NCBI GenBank assembly: GCA_030762175.1
Contig: CM060835.1
Span: forward strand, 82,618,501 to 82,682,500
DNA: 64,000 bases
Origin: Metallyticus violacea
Lineage: Eukaryota; Arthropoda; Insecta; Mantodea; Metallyticidae
Reading direction: 5' to 3'
The notes under the pieces are model-generated. The model was not told the DNA's origin, ran no database searches, and was given only the letters and a program-made list of their open reading frames with translations. A program made the position numbers and the translations under genes. Of this stretch, positions 53,665-64,000 are shown piece after piece; within the stretch, counting starts at the first letter, position 1, and every line of letters begins with the position of its first letter.

Positions 53665-54400
53665 CTTGTGTGATTCCCACAGTTTTCTAACATTTCCCTA
53701 AATTTATGAGGCATAGAAACCCCAACTTTCTAAAATTGACATCTTCTGTTAGTGACTTCTAAATATCTTCTATGGCATCCCAGAGCTGCACAGCATTTGT
53801 AAACCTGGCATCTAGAGAAAGTCTCTTGGTTTTTTCCCAAACATGTTCTATTGACATTTAAAAAAGTTGAGTCAAAATTGTAACATATACATCACTAAAA
53901 TTTTAATAAAAAGGAAAACCTGTTTCTGGAGCCATCGCTCCCATCGTGAGTTCCTGGTCAATGACTCAAACTTTTTTAAATGTTAATATTTGACATCACA
54001 GTTACAAAAGTTCACTATATTTTATGTTCTATTGAGTTCATATCAGGTGATTTTGGAAGCCAGGTTGTGTCTATACTCAGAAAACCATTTCTGAATCTTG
54101 GCAGACATGTGGATTAAATGGTTATCCTGCTGGAATGCAAAAATTCTTTTGGAATAATATTCTTGGACAGACAGGAGAATATATTTTAGAATGTCAGTAT
54201 AGGCTCTACCATTCAGCCTTTCATGGATGTGTTCAAGCATGCTGCCACTCTCAAGATATTCAGGCCTAACAAGTAATGCTCATTCAACTCTTCCTTGTAC
54301 GAGTGGCCAGATAGTGTCTTTTGTAGTGAGTCCCTTTCAGCCTGTAAACAAATACACTAGAAGAGGAATTTACAGTGCTCAATGTAACTTCCTCAGAGAA
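53665..54400 (-). mobile_element. Tc1-like transposase remnant
   Basis: The minus strand reads MLEHIHERLNGRAYTDILKY, YSKRIFAFQQDNHLIHMSAK and KWFSEYR (54043-54240), the FQQDN block holding the second catalytic Asp. After an interrupting stretch (about 53880-54040) comes SIEHVWEKTKRLSLDARFTN with the catalytic Glu, then AVQLWDAIEDI. This order is typical of Tc1 transposases. Several stops; termini not found. Confidence 0.85.
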
Positions 54401-54410
54401 AATAATCTTA

Positions 54411-54520
54411 GGCCTGGATTATTTCCTTCCTTAAAAAATCCATTTCCAATATGTCATTTCATCTCATGTATCATCAGTGTCCTCAGTAGTTAAAATGGAC
54501 GTTAAGCACTATTCAAAAAG
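54411..54520 (+). mobile_element. SINE family 1, 3' fragment
   Basis: Words ttaggcctggatt, ccaatatgtcatttcatct, gtatcatcagtgtcc and gttaagcactattcaaaa. The head is missing. Confidence 0.75.
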
Positions 54521-57500
54521 AGAGAGACAGAGAAAATGTCTCCATTTGAAATTATTGAGTTCTGCAAATGTTAGCCTGTCAATTATGTGTGCATAAGTTA
54601 AAAACTTCCTTAATTACTGTAGTTCCACATTGAAGTTCAACAATTGCTAACACTCTGTAAACTACCTAAAAATAAAGCAAATCCCTGTATTCAGCTCTGT
54701 CTGCATCCTCTGTAGGAGCATGCGGGTGACTTGTACTCTTCCTTGCAGCAGTTTATCACTTTTCTTGATAAAGTTTTGCCCATCTTCTCGCAATGAAGCG
54801 CCACAAATGTCTGCTCTGGTGACCATATAGCCATGAAATGTAGAGTGAGAACAGAAGCAACTTTATCAACAAGCCACTAGCATTGCTAGAAATTTAATAA
54901 ATGTGTTGTTATAGGGTAAAAGCAGTGATGGACAATCTCTTATGATAAATAGAAACTGAGCATAATTCAGTAAACATGGCATAAATAATGAAAGACAAAG
55001 ATTGGCAGATGAATCTGGTCTTGTCACCAATATTTGGGAGCATTGGCAATATATTTGGAAAACCTATGTTAATTTAATGCAAGAATGTGAAATAGAAATG
55101 AGAAACACTTGTACCTATTACACTTTAGATAACATGGTCAACATCAGAAAAGAAAGAAAGAAAAAACTAATGTTGATATTGAGATTTGAACTGCCAATGC
55201 TCAAAGTCCATGCTCTTATCACAGCCACATCTTGATACATGTAATTGTTCCAATTTACACTCTGATGTAGAGAAACAAAGCAAGCTGCATCAGTAATATT
55301 GATCCATGTGAACAGCATTTGAAAACAAAGTGGCAATAGGATATTTCCTGCTCTTAGACTGTGCTTAATCATGTTTTCCAGTCTCTGTACAACTTGGCAC
55401 ACCCATAAGACCGCATATCATTATAGTGAAAGTTTGTAAATTAGGTAGCCAAATAAAATATGTGCCAGGTTTTATTAGCTAAAAGTAAAGAATGAACATA
55501 TCTTAAAGCAGCAGGAAGAGAAAAGTCAAGAAGTGAAGAAGCAAGGTAAGCAGAGGAATTGTCAGGTAACAAGAAAATTAAGAGAGAAAGCCTTTGCTGT
55601 ACAGGGGTCACTCTGGAAAGTACAAAAATGTTTGAAGTTCAGTACCAGATGGTAATCATTACAAATCCTAATAGGCTCTAGGAAAACTATTGGTAAGCAC
55701 TTGAAGTTTTGCCCCCCCCCAAAAAAAAAAAAAAAAATCCCAATAAATGCAAAATAACACTGACATACTTTTTTTTAAATGTTCAGCTACCTTTATCATA
55801 CCCTGCAAGGTTGTATGTATTGTTTCCCCATAGGTGCTGAAAAAAGGAATAAAGTAGAAAGATGAATGAGAATCATTGTTTGTGATCAACCTAAACATGG
55901 TAAAAGCAAAGAGAAACTAATGATCATATGATGCAGCGAGAAGGTGTCATTAAATACTAAGCACTCAGAATTGCAGTAGAGCATTTTACAATTTCTTGGA
56001 GTTTAGGCCAACTAGTCATATGGTTTGTGTGAAATGAATAAAATATGAAAATGACTTATATACCTTATAAGTATATGAACACATTCCTAAATGTAAAGTG
56101 TTGGTTGATGAGACTGCAAGCTCTACTGAAAACTATGGAATGTGTGATTGGGAAGTATAAGGAATGCATTGAAAAGGCATTTTTGTTTCAATTTATAAAA
56201 GTATTGATGATTAATACATGTAAAAGTAAGTAGAATGATAATATATGCACTGTTAAACTGTTGAAAGCAACTGAAGCTACTAATTTTCTTTCAGATACTG
56301 AAATTAATCTTGATCATACTGTTGTTTCACTTTAATTATTTTGTGCACATCAGTGGCAAAAATTCTTTCAAAAAGCCAGAATTTATGTTGTACTTAATTA
56401 AGCAGGCATTCAAACAAATCTTCCAGAAAATTATCATGCAAAAATTCAGAATGAATTTATCATTGAATAGAATATACTTATGAGCTGGATATAAACTTCT
56501 CAATGCTAAACACTTGGTATGGGTTTTTTAAAAAAAAAAAAAAATGATTAAGAAGCATCTTGAAATCGGAGCAAATTGTGTGGCACATGTGAACATTTGT
56601 TTCCTGCCTCCCCAATGAATGTGCAGCTCAATTAAAAACCAGTTCCTATCACAAAATTGTGATGAATTGAACAAAACACTATTGTATCTTCACTAACTTA
56701 CTATTTCATTAGAATATGTTTTATGGGCTTTTGTGCACATCATCAGCTACTTTAAGAATTCCCTTTACGATTTGAGTGTTCACACCCCACTCTTTTTTAT
56801 TTTTAAAATCTGATAACCATAGTGTGGAAAGTCATGAGCACAAAGAAATCTGTTTTCACAAATAAATGCTAAAGAATTGTGTGATTCAAAAGATAAAATT
56901 TGTTCGGATCATTGAAAGCATTGAGAAATGTCAATAATACTATTTGTAGATGTTGAGAAACTCTCTAGACAGTTAATAGAATACCTGGTCTTTATTTTTT
57001 TAAGTTCATTGCTAGTCAGTCTCCATCAGCAATCTACCTATGTGAATGTCTAATGAAGGAATTAAATGTGTTGTTCAGTAGCATGGGATCAAGTCAGAAA
57101 ATGTTATTTGTGGCAAGTTTATTGATACTGTCACTGCTAGCAGAAGAAAAAGCTAATGCACGGCTAAGGTCAGAAGTATTGGTGCCTTATTGCAAACAAA
57201 AGTCCTGGAAAACAAGAACTATGTACTTATGTACATCTGTAGTGGAGTGTCCTGAGAAACAAATTTAGATAATTTGTTAGCAGACTTCCAAACCAAGTGA
57301 ACAGAAACCAATGCAGAGTAAGACATAGTTTATTCTGTCAAGTACAGAACATTACTTCAGTGAAACACTTGCCATAATTAAGTAAACATTAAAAATGATC
57401 TGCCTGTGCATTGCTATCTGGTGCACCATTTTCCAAGTGGATCTCAGCCAGTTCTTTACGTGTAAAATGAGCTATCCAGTAACAACTGGTGATATGACGG

Positions 57501-58000
57501 GAGGCTGACAAAATGGGGAAAATGATCACATGCAATGATTACAATATTGTCCTAGTAATCCATATTATACACATATTTGAAACAATATAATTAATTATAA
57601 AAAATCAAATCAATGTTAAAATTGCAATATTCTGTGATTAATTCTCAATTAAGAAAATATGGATGATACCCCATAAATACTAAAACATACTAATGTGTTC
57701 CCCATTACTTTTATCACGACACAGACAAATATGAATGTATCACAATCCGGTGCAGGGCTCCAATTGGTTAAGTAGCACAATTAGTGCTGTAAACAGCTGT
57801 TGCAATGTATGTAATTATTAGCTCTGGTTACTATTTACAAACTTCAGACTTAAAATTTTGCTTCATAACCTTGTCACTTCTCAGCATTCCTTGGTAGCAT
57901 TTTACAATACTAGCAGGGCAAGCACAGGCTTCTATCATGGCATATCTTTGCATTGAAGCTGATTGCACTATACAGAGAGCAATATATGAATGAATTACTA
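54521..58000. other. Intron 8, mostly unassigned
   Basis: AT-rich, 3.5 kb. A C/A homopolymer pair lies at 55714-55737. About 56690-56760 weakly resembles a minus-strand Penelope terminus (cactaacttactatttcatt, acatcatcagc). Open frames at 55002-55402, 56045-56233 and 57053-57268 show no motif I recognise, and none of them carries the SENP Asp/Cys blocks. Confidence 0.4.
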
Positions 58001-59130
58001 CAGTAGAGCCTCGATTCATCCTTTTTGGAGGGACCAGGTTAAAAAAAAACATGGATGCGGTAAAAGGATGTATACGGGAAGTGCATAAATCAGGTTCAAA
58101 AATAAATAAAACCAGCTTATAAGCAAACACTAAATTTTGCGTCAATTTTACATGTTACCGCGTGCACATTTTACAATTTGTTGTCTGTCCCGTTGGTCAA
58201 GTGGTAACCATACATGCTTTATAGATCCAAGATTGCAGGTTCATTTCCTGGTAGGGTAGATCGGGCCCAAAAATATTAAGTTCCTTCGGAAGGGAAGTAA
58301 AGTCGAGGGTCCCGTGTCGTACATTTACGGCAAGTATAAGACACTCAAGCCTGAAAGCAAAATTTATCGGGCGTTCCATGCCCTGAATTGAATAGGACGC
58401 TGATTATCTGAGAAGTTAGAATAGCGCCCGTAAATTAAACAAATCAACAAAAATCAAAATGTTTGTCATTTTCTTTTAAAAAGGTCATTGACATTTGCTT
58501 CTTTGCTGCTTTTCTTTTCATGCGAAACGAGTTTTCCCACATTCAACGCATTCTGTTGCTCAATAGCGTCCATAACATCATTGCCATGTGCATAGAATAC
58601 TCTTGTAGTTTCACATGCTCTCATAGCTTTAGCAAACATCGGCAGGGCTTCGGCTGTTGCATCATCTTCCCCCGCTTCTCACCCGTATCAAAAACATTTT
58701 CAACTCCCACTTGTCGCACACTTCATCAACACTTAGAACACCACATGTGACAACGTTCTAGTTCACTACCTCGTAGGTGTCAAAACTGATGGCAACGGCA
58801 ACTCTGGCCCATTCTTCGCATCGGCAGTTATCATCATCATCCTCATCCTAAAAGTATCGACAATACGGAGAGTTCGAGTCACACTTTCTCGGATCAAGGA
58901 TGACGCAAACTCTATGCATGCTACAATCAGTACTTCACTATTCCAGTTTGAAAACAATCGTTCGAAAATAGAATATCTTTGGCACTGAACTTTTTGAGCG
59001 AATAAGGCGGAAAAACGATACTTCGAGAACGGCAAGTACTGGTTTTATTTGAAAAAGATATGAGGCAAAAGTTTTGAGGCCGCATAAATTCAGTGAAGTT
59101 AATAAAACGTAGCAACAATACGGTAGACTC
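58001..59130 (-). mobile_element. Tigger-like element B, containing a SINE
   Basis: The left end cagtagagcctcgattcatc begins directly after TA at 57999-58000. Inside are a SINE family 2 copy (58183-58456) and, on the minus strand, C-terminal transposase-like coding: a KRKAAKKQMS-like stretch, MQQPKPC and GVENVFDTGEKRG (about 58470-58720), and a block ADANEDDDD...CEEWARVA (about 58770-58850). Its orientation is opposite to copy A. It is visibly richer in CpG than most of the window. The right terminus was not located. Confidence 0.75.
58183..58456 (+). mobile_element. SINE family 2 inside Tigger copy B
   Basis: A tRNA-like head with box A ttggtcaagtggtaacc and box B gcaggttcatttcc, then gttccttcggaagggaagta, agggtcccgtgtcgtacat, tcaagcctgaaagc and the 3' end ataggacgctgatt...aaacaaatcaac. 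Same position relative to Tigger as in copy A. Confidence 0.9.
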
Positions 59131-60239
59131 TATGTTGTAGTGATAGCTTTAAGTAAAATCGAAGTGAATAAACAAGCGCTAAAATTAGGTAGGAACTATC
59201 TTGAGAGAAGTGTTATCCAGAAATACTGGAGATATAACTATGGTCTAGTAGTAATTCCTTAGAGTATTGCAACCTTTTCGCAAGATTCACCATTCCCGAC
59301 ATGTCCCTTGCTGGGATGAGAGCAGAAGTTTGCATTTGAAAAAAGAAGAGATAAATATAGTCTCTTGTTTCGCGCGATTCTGCACTCCTGCCATGTGACA
59401 GTACATCTAGACATGAATAAGCATAGGCTTGAATGGTGTGATCAGCCAGGGAGATATACCATAACTGGAATCACCAAGTAAAGAAGAAGCGCCGTCATAA
59501 CGAGATAGTATATCTTGTATAGCACTCCTCCATATTCTTGAATCATTAACAGAACCAGGCCACTCGGCGCTAACCCTTATAAACTTTTCTTCAGCATCAC
59601 ATTAGATTATATTGGCATAATCTTTACGATTAATATATTTGTCCCTAAAGATTGAAAGTTTTTTTAATTTTTATCTGGGTGCAATCTAATGTACCTACAA
59701 CATTTGGTAATTAAAGTTAGTTTGCCACATCAACTTTGCATTATTCATTTCATCTATTGTATTGGAGAAATGAATTCACTTATAAGCTTTTTCAAAAATA
59801 TGACCCAAAATGTAATTAATAGTTTTTCACTCTGTGGAGCGTTCCACTCCTAAATCTTGTGACACTCCACTCTGAAATCCAGGATCAGCAACATATCGTA
59901 AAAATATTTCCATGTGATTTCTTGGGGTTGGTGCTTTTCCCTGAGTATCATTGTTATTTGGCAGAAGTTATGTTAAAAAATCGATACTTTTAGTCTCAAA
60001 CTACATCAGCTCCTTACACCTAATCATAATTCCTGTTTCACCATATGTTTTTCTCTCCCTCATATGCATGAACATCACCATGACAAATGTTATCAACTGA
60101 TGGCAGACCTAACTGGAGTGGAATTTGCCCTCCCTTAGACTCCATAATATTGTAGTAGCTACACCTAACTAGTCGTATCTTTGCTTTATTCACATCAAAA
60201 GTGAAGTTATAACTACAGATGTGGAAAAAAATGAAGTTT
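59131..60239. other. Unassigned, partly CpG-rich sequence
   Basis: 59131-59560 continues the CpG-rich character of the Tigger copy and may be its 5' part, but I could not identify coding. 59560-60239 is ordinary AT-rich DNA. Confidence 0.4.
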
Positions 60240-61960
60240 ATTTACATAGTATATGCAGAATTTTGTTGCAAAAAACAAATATTGCCACTAGAGTATTTTT
60301 TAAATTTTGGGTTTCAAGACCTACTCATAATATCGATTTCACTGATTTTCAGAAACTTTTTTTCTTATTTGATTTAAATGATATTGGTGAGTTTTGTTAT
60401 GAAAAAGACAAATATTGGTGCTGCAAGAGTGATTTTTAAATTTTGGGTTTCAGATAAAACCCTACTCTCAATGACCAGATTTTCCTCATTTTCAGAAACT
60501 ATTTTTCTTATTTTATTTAAATACCATATGGAGTTTTGTTGCAAAAAAAAAAAAAACAAAAAAAAAAAACAAATATTAACACCACTGGAGCAATTTTTAA
60601 ATTTTTAGTTTTAGATAATACCCCTCTCCCTCCTAATAGTCTGGTTTCACTAATTTTAGAAACTTTGTTTTTTCCTTTCCCCCCTTTTCCCCTTCGCCTG
60701 TTTTTTTTTTTTCCCCCCCAATGGCATATAGCGAGGTGCCTTTAAAAAAAGCTAAATGCAGCAACTAGAGCAATTTTTAAATTTTCCTTTAACCTCCACT
60801 TGTTTTTTCAGGTAAACCCCCAATTCTAATCTGATTTCACTGATTTTCAGAAACTGTTTTTCTTATTTGGTTTAAATGGTATATATCAAGTTTAGTTGTG
60901 AAAAAAATAATTATTGGTGCTATTACTAGAGTTATTTTTAAATTTTGGGTTTCAGGTAAACCTCCACTCCCAATTTTCAGAAACTATTATTTTATTTAAA
61001 TCGTGTATAAGGGGTTTCGTTAAAAAAAAAAAAAAATAAATAAAAAAAAAAAATAAAGGAAATACTAATACCGCTACAGTGATTTTTAAATTTTGGGTTT
61101 CAGGTAACCCCCTCTCTCAATCCAATTTTACTAATTTTTGGAAACTATTTTTCTTATTTAATTTCAGTGACATATACTTTAAAAAAAAAAAACAACTAAA
61201 AATGCGGTCACTAGAGTGGTTTTAAAAATTTTCTTTAACCCCCTTTCTTTTTTCAGGTAACCCCTGCTCCTAAATAAGCTGATTTCACTGATTTTCAGAA
61301 AGTATTTGTCCTCTTTGATTTAAATGGTATATGTCAAGTTCAGTTATGAAATATATATACATTGGTGCTGCTAGGGTGATTTTTAAATTTTGGGTTTCAG
61401 GTTAATCCCAACTCTAATGGCCAGATTTTGCTGATTTTAATGAATTTTTTTAATTTTATTTAAATGCCATACACATGGTTTCATTGTGAAAAGCAAATAT
61501 TAATCCATTCGAGAAATTTTAAAATGTTGGGTTTCAGGTAAAAAACAAAACTCCCTTCTAAATTTTTATTTAATTTATTTTTGGAAACTATTTTGCTTAT
61601 TTTATTTCATTAATATATACTAAGTTTCCTTTAAAGACATTTAAAATTTTAGCCCCTACAGCAATTTTTAAATTTTGCTTTAAACCCCAGTCATTTTTCA
61701 GGTATACCCCCATTCCTAATGACCCAATTGCCCTGGTTTTCGAAAATTACTTTTATCAATTTATTTTAAAGAAATTTATGGGTTATTTTGAGATAATGCA
61801 AAAATTATGTTTGCTAGAGCAATTTTTCAAAAATTTTCGCTTTTAAGTTAATCCTCACCCCAAATGGTCCCATTTTGCTGGTTAATGAACTCAATGAATT
61901 GTTTGATAATTGATTATTTGCAGAGTTTCAATGAGAAAAAACATAAATTGCGACTGCTAA
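60240..61960 (+). repeat. Tandem array, about 11 diverged units of 137-180 bp, trimeric higher-order order
   Basis: Each unit has an agagyratttttaaatttt block, usually gggtttcag, then cccctccta-like, tgatttcactgattttcag, aaactatttttcttattt and ttaaatggtatat blocks. Anchors lie near 60295, 60432, 60590, 60770, 60940, 61083, 61220, 61380, 61520, 61663 and 61822. Three unit types recur in order: one with ttattggtgctgc, one with A-runs and aatattaa.acc, and one with tttaaccccc and tttttcagg. The period of the triplet is about 440-510 bp. Confidence 0.85.
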
Positions 61961-61978
61961 AGCGTTAACACACAAACA

Positions 61979-62021
<43 letters not shown>

Positions 62022-62110
62022 ATAAGATCCATTTTATAATACAGCTGATGTGGGTTTGATGATGATGATGATGATGATTATTATTATTATTGTTACTATT
62101 ATTATTACAG
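61961..62110. repeat. (AT)n and (GAT)n/(TTA)n microsatellites
   Basis: An AT run lies at about 61982-62013 and GAT units at about 62058-62079, followed by ATT units to 62107. The open frames rich in Met/Ile and Asn/His here are products of the repeats. Confidence 0.95.
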
Positions 62111-64000
62111 TAATAAACTCTTTCCATGGGTACAATAGCAATAGAGGCAGATTTTTCATGGTTACAGCTGTAATAGTTTCCTTTCTTCAAAATTTTCCAA
62201 AACAGAAAATACAATTAGTATCTGCACAGTCACAAAGCCTGTGGTCTTTTCATACACTTTGGCCAAATTTTCTTGTAAACTTACTCCTATTTTTATATTC
62301 AGATAGAACCTGTACCATATTTAAGTCAGATGTTTTCTTTTAATATCAACATTCTTACTCAAACTCCGTGAATTAAAACATAACATTTTCCATTTTCAAA
62401 AAACTTTTATTGTCACTCATTTACACTAAGACTCAGATGCATATAAACTGAAATCTCCCAAGTTAAAATTTGTTTTCCTTACTCACCAGTATTGCTAAAT
62501 GAAATTAAAATTCACAAAATATTCTATAATGTACTTATTTATTTAATGCTAGAAAATCTTAAAATTTCTTTGATTGAATTAAGCCATCAAACAGTATTTA
62601 GCTAACTCTAATATTCGAGCAATACACTCGTAACACTCCAGATCTTTTTGAGACGGTGCCAGGATCATTTCTTCACACATGCAGTCTTTGAAGAGAAGTT
62701 GTAGACCTTCTCTGGTAATCTCTGTTTTATTTTTTGCACTTAAAATACATTTTTTTCTTCATAAACTTCCAATTTTCTTTTATTTGGTTTTTAGGCAGTG
62801 GTGAAAAGCTAGAATGCAGTTTACTTAATTTTTCTTGGGTATTTGGTTTCATTCAGGTACATTTTTCATTTACTATGGAGAAAGCCATTTATTTTTCTTT
62901 TTAAGTACTTACTATATCTACTATAATTGACTGGAGAAAACATCTAACGTACCTGCATGTAATGACTTTACCCTTACAAGTTTAGAGTTACTGTGTTATT
63001 CTTTAAACACATTTTTAATTTATTAAGAGTAAAAGAGAGGTTACGAAATACTGTTACTTCTCATTAGTTTTTCAAATTGTTTGCATTTATGGATTGGTAC
63101 AAATGGTAAATAATGACTATGTTCTCATGTAACTCAATAAGTGTACTTACGAAGCTGTTGACAATAGAGTGGTGTATGGGAAATCTGGTAATTATAACCA
63201 CGTCATCTTATCCTATTCTTGTGTGATTGACAGTCATTGCCTCACAAGTCTATAGTGCTACTCTGAATGTCTCAGGTGTAAGTGTATATAGCCTGCTATC
63301 CAGTCCAGGCAGAACATAATCAGAGACTGGTAACAAGGGTGGCATACTTTCATGAACCCCTTTTGGATGCTGTTTTCTTGCACTTAATTTGCATTGTTGC
63401 CATGGCATACACATCACACAATGTGGGCTCAAGCCAGCAACCCATCTGTGCTTGTCTTATAACATCTGTAGCTTGAAAAACAATTAAACTAAAACAAATG
63501 CATTCAATATATTATAATCGGTGATATTTTCAGTAAGTAAATGTTCTTAAGCCATATATAATAACCTTTTGTTAGGGGATTGAGGGCGCTGCTCCAGAGA
63601 GTACCCCCCCTCAATAGATGCCGATAGCCATATCATTCCTTTCAAACAAGAGTGCAGTCCATATGGTAAATGCTAATTAATTGAAGCTGAAGTACAGTAA
63701 ACATTCATAAATAACAACTAATTTTAAATATGACATCAATTCCATAGAGACCTGTCATTGAGTGGCAGTTCCTGACTTGTGATTTGATTGAGTTGCAATC
63801 TGTTTATGACTGCACCAAAACTATCAGCATATCACTTTGATCCCTGTAGCTCCATGTTGAAGTATTTTCAGACCATTTGTTCCCATTCTCAGAATACTTG
63901 GTGTCAAGCTCCTTTTTATTCATTAAGCTCTTTGTACATATATTTCCAGATTGTGTATGGAAACGCACTTTATATTTTTAATTTTCTTAATTAGTGCATA
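62111..64000. other. Unassigned intron or flank
   Basis: AT-rich. No exon with the SENP Asp or Cys motif was found up to the end of the window, and no repeat was recognised. A C-run lies at 63605-63611. Confidence 0.4.

Noticed and set aside
54661..54760. A Pro-Cys-Ile stretch that might be the SENP Asp/Cys exon
   Set aside because: No D-S-L block, no Q-x-N...D-C-G, no suitable acceptor in phase 0.
58183..58260. A possible functional tRNA gene
   Set aside because: It is the head of SINE family 2, repeated at 12920, 35917 and 39585 with the same downstream body.
60240..61960. CRISPR-like array
   Set aside because: Units are 137-180 bp, diverged throughout, with no short identical repeats or unique spacers, and the DNA is eukaryotic.

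Overview
The window is eukaryotic DNA. It is AT-rich, has GT-AG introns, no operons and no ribosome-binding sites, and is dense with decayed mobile elements. The mix of Penelope-like retroelements with a GIY-YIG endonuclease, DD34D mariners, piggyBac, Tigger/pogo, Tc1, a LINE and two tRNA-derived SINE families points to an invertebrate animal. An arthropod (chelicerate or insect) is my best guess, but the species cannot be fixed from the sequence.

One host gene is recognisable: a SENP6/SENP7-type (Ulp2-like, peptidase C48) SUMO protease on the + strand. Eight exons were placed by hand at 3990-4160, 4853-5029, 11219-11367, 14529-14593, 21313-21429, 29723-29950, 33816-33928 and 50853-51094. Every intron is GT-AG and all reading phases agree across the seven junctions, giving 420 uninterrupted codons. 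The exons carry the conserved pre-catalytic region, the start of the catalytic domain, the catalytic His (His-Trp-Phe-Leu-Ala) and an acidic insertion. The 5' exons, and the 3' exons with the catalytic Asp and Cys, are not found in the window.

The rest is intron and flank. Left part (1-3990): Penelope termini, a mariner and a SINE. Intron 2 (5030-11218): a mariner, two copies of an unfamiliar DDE transposon associated with SINE pieces, and a Penelope copy. Introns 3-4 (11368-21312): Penelope copies, a Tigger, a second mariner family, and a large Penelope fold-back at 20481-21240. Intron 5 (21430-29722): mariners in opposite orientation, a hAT-like remnant, a DDE_3-type transposase remnant and a full-length SINE. 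Introns 6-7 (29951-50852): two related piggyBac copies, a non-coding LTR element with 4-bp ATAT target duplication, two Tigger fragments, a mariner and a LINE. Intron 8 and beyond (51095-64000): a Penelope palindrome, a Tc1, a second Tigger with the same internal SINE, a trimeric higher-order tandem array at 60240-61960, and microsatellites. By a rough tally, about half of the window is identifiable mobile DNA.

There is no operon-like cooperation between genes. The transposase and reverse-transcriptase reading frames are broken, so I read them as fossils inside the introns of one very long SUMO-protease gene. Nothing resembles a defence system, CRISPR array or gene cluster. The most interesting items are structural: the trimeric tandem array with repeated CAG|GTAA motifs, a possible in-frame duplicated splice acceptor in exon 8, fold-back Penelope elements, and a SINE carried inside two Tigger copies.
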